From: Saccoglossus kowalevskii
Lineage: Eukaryota > Hemichordata > Enteropneusta > Harrimaniidae
Assembly: GCF_000003605.2 (NCBI RefSeq)
Contig: NW_003106594.1
Span: forward strand, 30,050-43,896
Direction of reading: 5' to 3'
Length of the DNA stretch: 13,847 nt
Position 1 is the first letter of the stretch; every line of letters begins with the position of its first letter. The notes beneath the pieces are model-generated. The model saw only the letters and a program-made list of their open reading frames with translations, had not been told where the DNA came from and did not search any database. A program made the position numbers and the translations under genes. Of this stretch, positions 10,018 to 13,847 are shown in pieces.

Positions 10018-13000
10018 TCATCTACTGGCAATTGACATTACAAAGCATGAAAACAAAAACAAAAAATAACTGTGAGAAGTCGGCGTCCCACCATTGGTAA
10101 GCTTTCTGCCTGTGTCTGGGTATTTAATTGTGATTACAGGCTTCCTTGTGGGTATGGTAATGTTGGCTGGTGGAATAAGATGCACATTGACTGTCGATGA
10201 GCCAACAGAGTTCCTAGCCTGGCACGATATTCTATAAGAGAAGTCGATTTCTTCAATATCAATTATTGTTAACCATATGTATTGTTGGTCAGTCGAACGA
10301 AAAAACCTGTCTGGATCTGGAACGTTATCGGTTCCATCAAACAACCACCTAATCTGCTGAATCTGGCTGGGATTCCCGGATGCTTTGCAGTTGATAAGCA
10401 GCTTCATACCTAATTTACATACAACTACCTGTGGGTCGACTAAGACAGTTGGAGGATGGGCAACGATGATAGGTCCTATACTGCACGTACGTGGACGCTG
10501 GCGACTTGGGTGGGATTCTGAGCATGTAATCGTTTGATAATTGTCCAGTGATGACAATTCCCACTCATAGGTAATTTTCCACCTGTTGTTGCCAGAGTCA
10601 AGAGTCAAACTAGAATTAAGGATCTCACCAGTACGTTTAAATTCCAGGTTTGGCGCTGGGTATCCACCTCTGGATTCGCATGTAATGCCAACTGTGCTCC
10701 CTGCAATATTGGGTGTATTATCCATCCGGATACCGTCTGCGGTACACAGAGGGTAACCAGAATCAGGTGGTTTAATTCCTGTTATGTACTGAGACGGTGT
10801 AGTTGAAAGTTTTTCTGTAAAGACCATAGACCAAGTTGTGGACATTGTTTGTAAGATTTCCATGTGGATGAAAGCCACAGTAATTCCAATCTGGTTGCCT
10901 GCTTCACAAGCAATGTTTTTAAGCACGTCTTCCTGGTTAACATTTTGTATGGATAACATAATTCCACCTTCATGTAGGGTGGTGCTATAACGCGCGTTAT
11001 CTGGAATTCTGGAATCGCCGTCAAATGTCCAAAGATAGGTAAGAGGCTGCGGATTACCTTCTGATTCACATTGGAACACAACATTCTGTCCGAATACTAC
11101 TGTTATTTCAATTGGTGAAATTGTTATAATCGGTGCAAACTCAACATTTATAGGTCCAATTTGGCATGATCCTGATTCTGATAAACCTGGATGTGTTAAT
11201 TTACATGTAAATATCATCCTATTGTCCTGAGGGGATAACACCCAGCGATACTGCTTTGTCCAAACATTATTTACATAATCCAAGACAGAGTTGATCTCAA
11301 GAAGTTCGTCATTTCGGAACCAGTCAAGCTCGGGTGATTGATATCCACTGGGATACTGACACATGATTACAACAGTGTCCCCAGCCATATTTGGTTGGTT
11401 TCCATGGCGAATTCCATCTGATGAACATGAAGGATTGTTGGGTAGTGTTGGTTCCTCTGTAGGCATCGTCACAATAACTGGTGCCTCTGAAGTGACTGTG
11501 AAAGCAGGCTGCAGTAAAACGGGTTCTAAAGTAGTGCTGATGGAGTTTGTTGCTGCGCACATAATTGTAATAGAGAAGTCAGACCTTTGAATACCCATTA
11601 TTGTTAACCAAACAATACTATTTGTCTCACTTATAATATAACGGTCTGAATCTGGTAGTGTTGTTTCTCCATTGAAAAGCCACTTAAGTGACGTCACTGA
11701 TGGATGACTAATGACAGAACAGGTGGCGGATATAACATCACCCAAGTTAGCCTGCATACTCCGAGGCTCAATGGTAACTTTTGGTGAGTATCCTACGTTC
11801 AAAGGACCAATAGTGCATATACGTTCTCCAGCTAGATTCGGATGTGTTTCCCGGCAGCTGAACAATGCACCATTGTCCTCCCAGTCAAGAGTCCATGCAA
11901 AACTACTCTGCCATATAGAATTTACTAAATCATTGTTGATTTCAGCTTCAAGATCAACATTCCACCTCTTCAATCGTAGTTGTGATGGTTCACTCCCACC
12001 TCGTGACTCACACGTGATTGATACATTTGTACCAGCAATATTCATCTGGGAAAGAATACCACTGGTGGTACAAACTGGATACCCCTCAATGGGCTTATCA
12101 CTGCCCTCCTCTGTGGTGGTTGGTAACATTGTGGGTTGCAGGAAATCTATTCTGATATTGGTGGAAGTTGTCCCGTATTGATTAGAAGCCCGACAACTGA
12201 TTGTCTGTAAAGCATCACCATGTTGCACATTATATATAGTAAGATATAAAATACCACTATCAGAGTTAATAGTGTAACGAGCTGGATCTGGGTTGGTTGT
12301 TTCACCATTGAAATACCACTCATGATTGGTTATTCTTGGATTTCCCTCTGCCACACATGTAAATATTAACAGTTCGCCATTCCTTGCCTCTACCTGTTGT
12401 GGATTTATGACCAGGAATGGTGGATATACAACATTAAGTGGCCCGATATAGCAAGATCTGGTTTGCTGCAACTGAGGATGTGTTTCTTCACAAGTTAAGA
12501 CAACATTGTTATCACTTCTTTTCAATGTCCGTATGTGTGTACAAGTCCAAGTTGCTGAAGCAATGTTGTTGTTACAGCTTGCATCTAATTCGCCGCCACT
12601 TTGTTTCCAAACTAACTGAGGGGGAGTATTCCCACCACGGGATTCACATGTGATCTCAATCTGACTACCAACAATGTTAATAGATGGAGCAGTGTTCAAT
12701 CCTTGTATAGAGCATTGTGGATAATTTGGGTAAGGTATATCTAGGTCCTGTGTTGTAGTTGGTATAGTAGTTACAGCAGATAATAATAATCGCACTTCTT
12801 TGAATGTTGTACCAATTGTATTTGTTGCATGGCAACGAATCATGTTATTGACATCACTCTGTTTAACATTATTTATCGTCAATGTCCCAGAAGATGCGGT
12901 ATACCTGTATGGCAACTGTGGCACTCCATTCACATACCACTGTACCATTGCAAGGGGATTTGAAAATGCCTGGCAGTAGAATGATACAGTATCACCTAAT

Positions 13001-13847
13001 GAGGCTTGATATATTTCTGGATCAACTGTGACAACAGGTTTGTACTGTATATTCAATGGACCAATTGTACAAGTGCGGATGTCTGGAAGGTTGGGATGGC
13101 TTTCACTGCAGATAAAAATAGCGCCATTATCATCTTGTGTCACGATGAAATCATAGGTATTTATCCATATTTTATTGGACAAATCAATGGAGAATAAACC
13201 CGTGATAGGGGAAGTATCTTGTGCCCAGGTAAGTTCAGATGGTACATCACCACCACGTGATTCACATTGGAGGCTCACAGTGGTCCCTTCAATAAGTATT
13301 AGGCTATTTGGATAATATGTGCAATCAGGAAAACCGTCATATGGAATTGAATCGCTCACTGTTGTTGTAGGTATTGTTGTTGTTGGTTCTGATGTCAGTG
13401 AAAAATACACAGTTCGTGTTCCAATGGTATTTGTAGCTCGACACGTGATACTCTGGTCAAAGTCTTTTCTTTGTAGACCATATATGGTCAAAGATGATGT
13501 TGATGCAGATGAGGACACAACATATCTGGTATCTGGTACCATGGTAACACCATTAAAATACCATTGAACTGAAGACGGTAATGGGTTACCAGTTGCAGTA
13601 CATGTAGAAAACACAGTGTCACCAATGCCTGCTTCTTTACTTGTCGGATTTAATGTAACAATTGGCATATACTGTACATTAATTGGCCCAATTGTGCATG
13701 TTCTCGGAAAGTAAAGTCTAGGATGAGTTTCCGTACAAGTGAAAGTGATTCCATTGTCATCTTTGTCTAAAGTTAAACTATAGGTACTAGTCCATCTTTT
13801 GTTGTAGGTATCCGTATAATAATAGTCATTCACATCCTGGTAGTCAT
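10018..13847 (-). CDS. Tandem-module immunoglobulin-superfamily protein with probable GPI anchor, 5' partial
   Basis: Seen: one open frame runs from the TGA at 10018-10020 to the window edge with no stop and no forced intron. The codon at 13831-13833 is GTG (Val), and Asp-Tyr-Gln-Asp precede it, so the true start lies outside. The protein has six repeats of about 190-225 residues. Each pairs a four-cysteine Ig domain (TCESRGG, then DNG..FTC.E.HP.L...R.C.IGPLNV.Y.P) with a two-cysteine Ig domain (G.P..W.FNG, then LTI, D-x6-C, A.N..GT), followed by Thr/Pro linkers. Sequons are at N603, N1073 and N1224. Known: the CES.GG...HP.L...L.V.Y.P pattern is typical of C2-set domains in CADM/nectin, nephrin/Kirre and sidestep-type adhesion proteins, and the second domain is I-set-like. 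Inferred: an extracellular adhesion or recognition protein, membrane-held by a GPI tail. It has no close match to a family I can name, so no symbol is given. Coding status is near certain; function is not. Confidence 0.93.
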   Translation of the reverse strand, partial: DYQDVNDYYYTDTYNKRWTSTYSLTLDKDDNGITFTCTETHPRLYFPRTCTIGPINVQYMPIVTLNPTSKEAGIGDTVFSTCTATGNPLPSSVQWYFNGVTMVPDTRYVVSSSASTSSLTIYGLQRKDFDQSITCRATNTIGTRTVYFSLTSEPTTTIPTTTVSDSIPYDGFPDCTYYPNSLILIEGTTVSLQCESRGGDVPSELTWAQDTSPITGLFSIDLSNKIWINTYDFIVTQDDNGAIFICSESHPNLPDIRTCTIGPLNIQYKPVVTVDPEIYQASLGDTVSFYCQAFSNPLAMVQWYVNGVPQLPYRYTASSGTLTINNVKQSDVNNMIRCHATNTIGTTFKEVRLLLSAVTTIPTTTQDLDIPYPNYPQCSIQGLNTAPSINIVGSQIEITCESRGGNTPPQLVWKQSGGELDASCNNNIASATWTCTHIRTLKRSDNNVVLTCEETHPQLQQTRSCYIGPLNVVYPPFLVINPQQVEARNGELLIFTCVAEGNPRITNHEWYFNGETTNPDPARYTINSDSGILYLTIYNVQHGDALQTISCRASNQYGTTSTNIRIDFLQPTMLPTTTEEGSDKPIEGYPVCTTSGILSQMNIAGTNVSITCESRGGSEPSQLRLKRWNVDLEAEINNDLVNSIWQSSFAWTLDWEDNGALFSCRETHPNLAGERICTIGPLNVGYSPKVTIEPRSMQANLGDVISATCSVISHPSVTSLKWLFNGETTLPDSDRYIISETNSIVWLTIMGIQRSDFSITIMCAATNSISTTLEPVLLQPAFTVTSEAPVIVTMPTEEPTLPNNPSCSSDGIRHGNQPNMAGDTVVIMCQYPSGYQSPELDWFRNDELLEINSVLDYVNNVWTKQYRWVLSPQDNRMIFTCKLTHPGLSESGSCQIGPINVEFAPIITISPIEITVVFGQNVVFQCESEGNPQPLTYLWTFDGDSRIPDNARYSTTLHEGGIMLSIQNVNQEDVLKNIACEAGNQIGITVAFIHMEILQTMSTTWSMVFTEKLSTTPSQYITGIKPPDSGYPLCTADGIRMDNTPNIAGSTVGITCESRGGYPAPNLEFKRTGEILNSSLTLDSGNNRWKITYEWELSSLDNYQTITCSESHPSRQRPRTCSIGPIIVAHPPTVLVDPQVVVCKLGMKLLINCKASGNPSQIQQIRWLFDGTDNVPDPDRFFRSTDQQYIWLTIIDIEEIDFSYRISCQARNSVGSSTVNVHLIPPANITIPTRKPVITIKYPDTGRKLTNGGTPTSHSYFLFLFSCFVMSIASR
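10021..10095 (-). other. Probable GPI-anchor attachment signal at the C-terminus
   Basis: Residues 1247-1271. Asn1247-Gly-Gly is a good small-residue attachment (omega) triplet. It is followed by a short polar spacer (TPTSHS) and a hydrophobic stretch rich in Phe/Leu (YFLFLFSCFVM) that runs to the last few residues, with no cytoplasmic tail. This order of omega site, spacer and terminal hydrophobic segment is what GPI signals look like. The hydrophobic run is short and ends with Ser-Arg, so a prediction tool might score it as borderline. The alternative is that this exon is spliced before the stop (a weak donor-like G|GTGGGA overlaps the Asn-Gly-Gly codons) to an exon with a membrane span. 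Confidence 0.6.
10168..10746 (-). repeat. Ig-pair module 6, membrane-proximal
   Basis: Residues 1030 to about 1222. Domain A has C1030, C1052 (TCESRGG), C1104 and C1117; the core Trp position is Phe1065. N1073 is a sequon (NSS). Domain B has C1149, W1163 and C1204, plus an extra cysteine (C1139) ten residues before C1149, without an obvious partner inside the domain. The stalk that follows (IPTRKPVITIKYP) resembles a worn-down copy of the inter-module linker. Confidence 0.87.
10747..11427 (-). repeat. Ig-pair module 5 plus linker, most divergent domain A
   Basis: Residues 803-1029. Domain A keeps C803, C825, W838, C877 and C890 at the standard spacings, but the ESRGG motif after C825 is replaced by QYPSG, and the arginine before the fourth cysteine is lost (SGSC). 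Domain B has C922 (CESEGNP), W935 and C976. The following linker (about 996-1029) is the longest, with scattered Thr/Ser (LSTTPSQ) and no TTTxPTTT run, ending in GYPLC. Confidence 0.87.
11428..12072 (-). repeat. Ig-pair module 4 plus linker, core Trp of domain A replaced
   Basis: Residues 588-802. Domain A has C588, C608 (TCESRGG), C660 and C673, but the residue 13 after C608 is Leu621 where modules 2, 3 and 5 have Trp. A Trp (W624) sits three residues later. N603 is a predicted N-glycosylation site (NVS). Domain B has C705, W718 and C759. The linker (about 777-802) is Pro/Thr/Glu-rich (MPTEEPTLP) rather than a pure TTT run, and ends in NPSC instead of YP.C. Confidence 0.88.
12073..12714 (-). 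repeat. Ig-pair module 3 plus linker, with an extra cysteine pair
   Basis: Residues 374-587. Domain A has C374, C396 (TCESRGG), core W409, C448 and C461. It also has two cysteines found in no other module, C420 and C431, eleven residues apart in the middle of the domain; they are well placed to bond with each other. Domain B has C493, W506 and C547, with the typical GNP, FNG and RYTI segments. The linker is shorter in Thr than earlier ones (LPTTTEE) and ends in EGYPVC. Confidence 0.88.
12715..13323 (-). repeat. Ig-pair module 2 plus linker
   Basis: Residues 171-373. Domain A has C171, C190 (QCESRGG), core W203, C242 and C255. Domain B has C287, W299 and C334. Domain B is the shortest of the six: 47 residues between its cysteines against 53-55 in the others. 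The loss lies in the segment after the NG turn, where other modules have PD..RY. The linker has TTIPTTT (355-361) and ends in YPQC. Confidence 0.88.
13324..13847 (-). repeat. Ig-pair module 1 (partial) plus linker
   Basis: Residues up to 170. Only the C-terminal half of domain A is inside the window: FTC at C33, THPRL, and the extra C46 in RTCTIGP. It begins with a Tyr-rich stretch (NDYYYTDTY) found in no other module. Domain B is complete, with C78, core W91 and C131. The linker carries TTTIPTTT (151-158) and leads into the first Cys of the next module (C171). If the exon continues unbroken and the spacing of other modules holds, the missing B-strand cysteine of domain A should be encoded 44-46 bases beyond the window edge. 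Confidence 0.85.

Noticed and set aside
11711-12181. 156-codon plus-strand frame, plus other plus-strand frames within 10018-13833
   Set aside because: They lie antisense to the Ig gene, have no recognisable domain, and are shadows of its strongly supported reading frame.

Overview
The window looks like nuclear DNA from an invertebrate animal. It is AT-rich, about 10 kb carries no convincing coding sequence, and one very large reading frame encodes a secreted or cell-surface immunoglobulin-superfamily (IgSF) protein. Nothing bacterial is visible (no close-packed genes or operons). The species or phylum cannot be placed from the sequence. The C2-set/I-set domain style with Thr/Pro linkers would suit a marine invertebrate such as a lancelet, hemichordate, echinoderm, mollusc or brachiopod, but that is only an impression.

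Layout. Positions 1 to about 10017 are non-coding as far as I can tell. They hold short simple repeats, homopolymer C and G tracts, two small promoter-like CpG-containing patches (about 361-530 and 4676-4804), one short degenerate coding-like stretch (1643-1873), one 25-codon small ORF in good start context (5504-5581) and a strongly AT-rich block (about 7240-7440). The last part of this stretch, just below 10018, is presumably the 3' UTR and downstream flank of the IgSF gene, which runs on the minus strand.

From 10018 to the right edge (13847) there is a single uninterrupted minus-strand frame of 1275 complete codons. It is open at the window edge, so the 5' part of the gene is missing. It encodes six tandem modules of about 190-225 residues. 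Each module is one C2-set-like Ig domain (A) with four cysteines, followed without a linker by one I-set-like Ig domain (B), then a Thr/Pro-rich linker in modules 1-5. Cysteine spacing is strikingly constant: A-domain B-to-F cysteine 52 residues in all five complete modules, F cysteine to an extra cysteine 13 residues in all six, and that cysteine to the first cysteine of domain B 32 residues in all six. The protein ends in a short hydrophobic tail after an Asn-Gly-Gly site, which looks like a GPI-anchor signal. The simplest reading is a GPI-anchored adhesion or recognition protein built by repeated duplication of an Ig pair inside one giant exon.

Numbering note: residue 1 in this annotation is the codon at 13831-13833. 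It is GTG (Val), not a real start, and four more in-frame codons are visible before the window ends.
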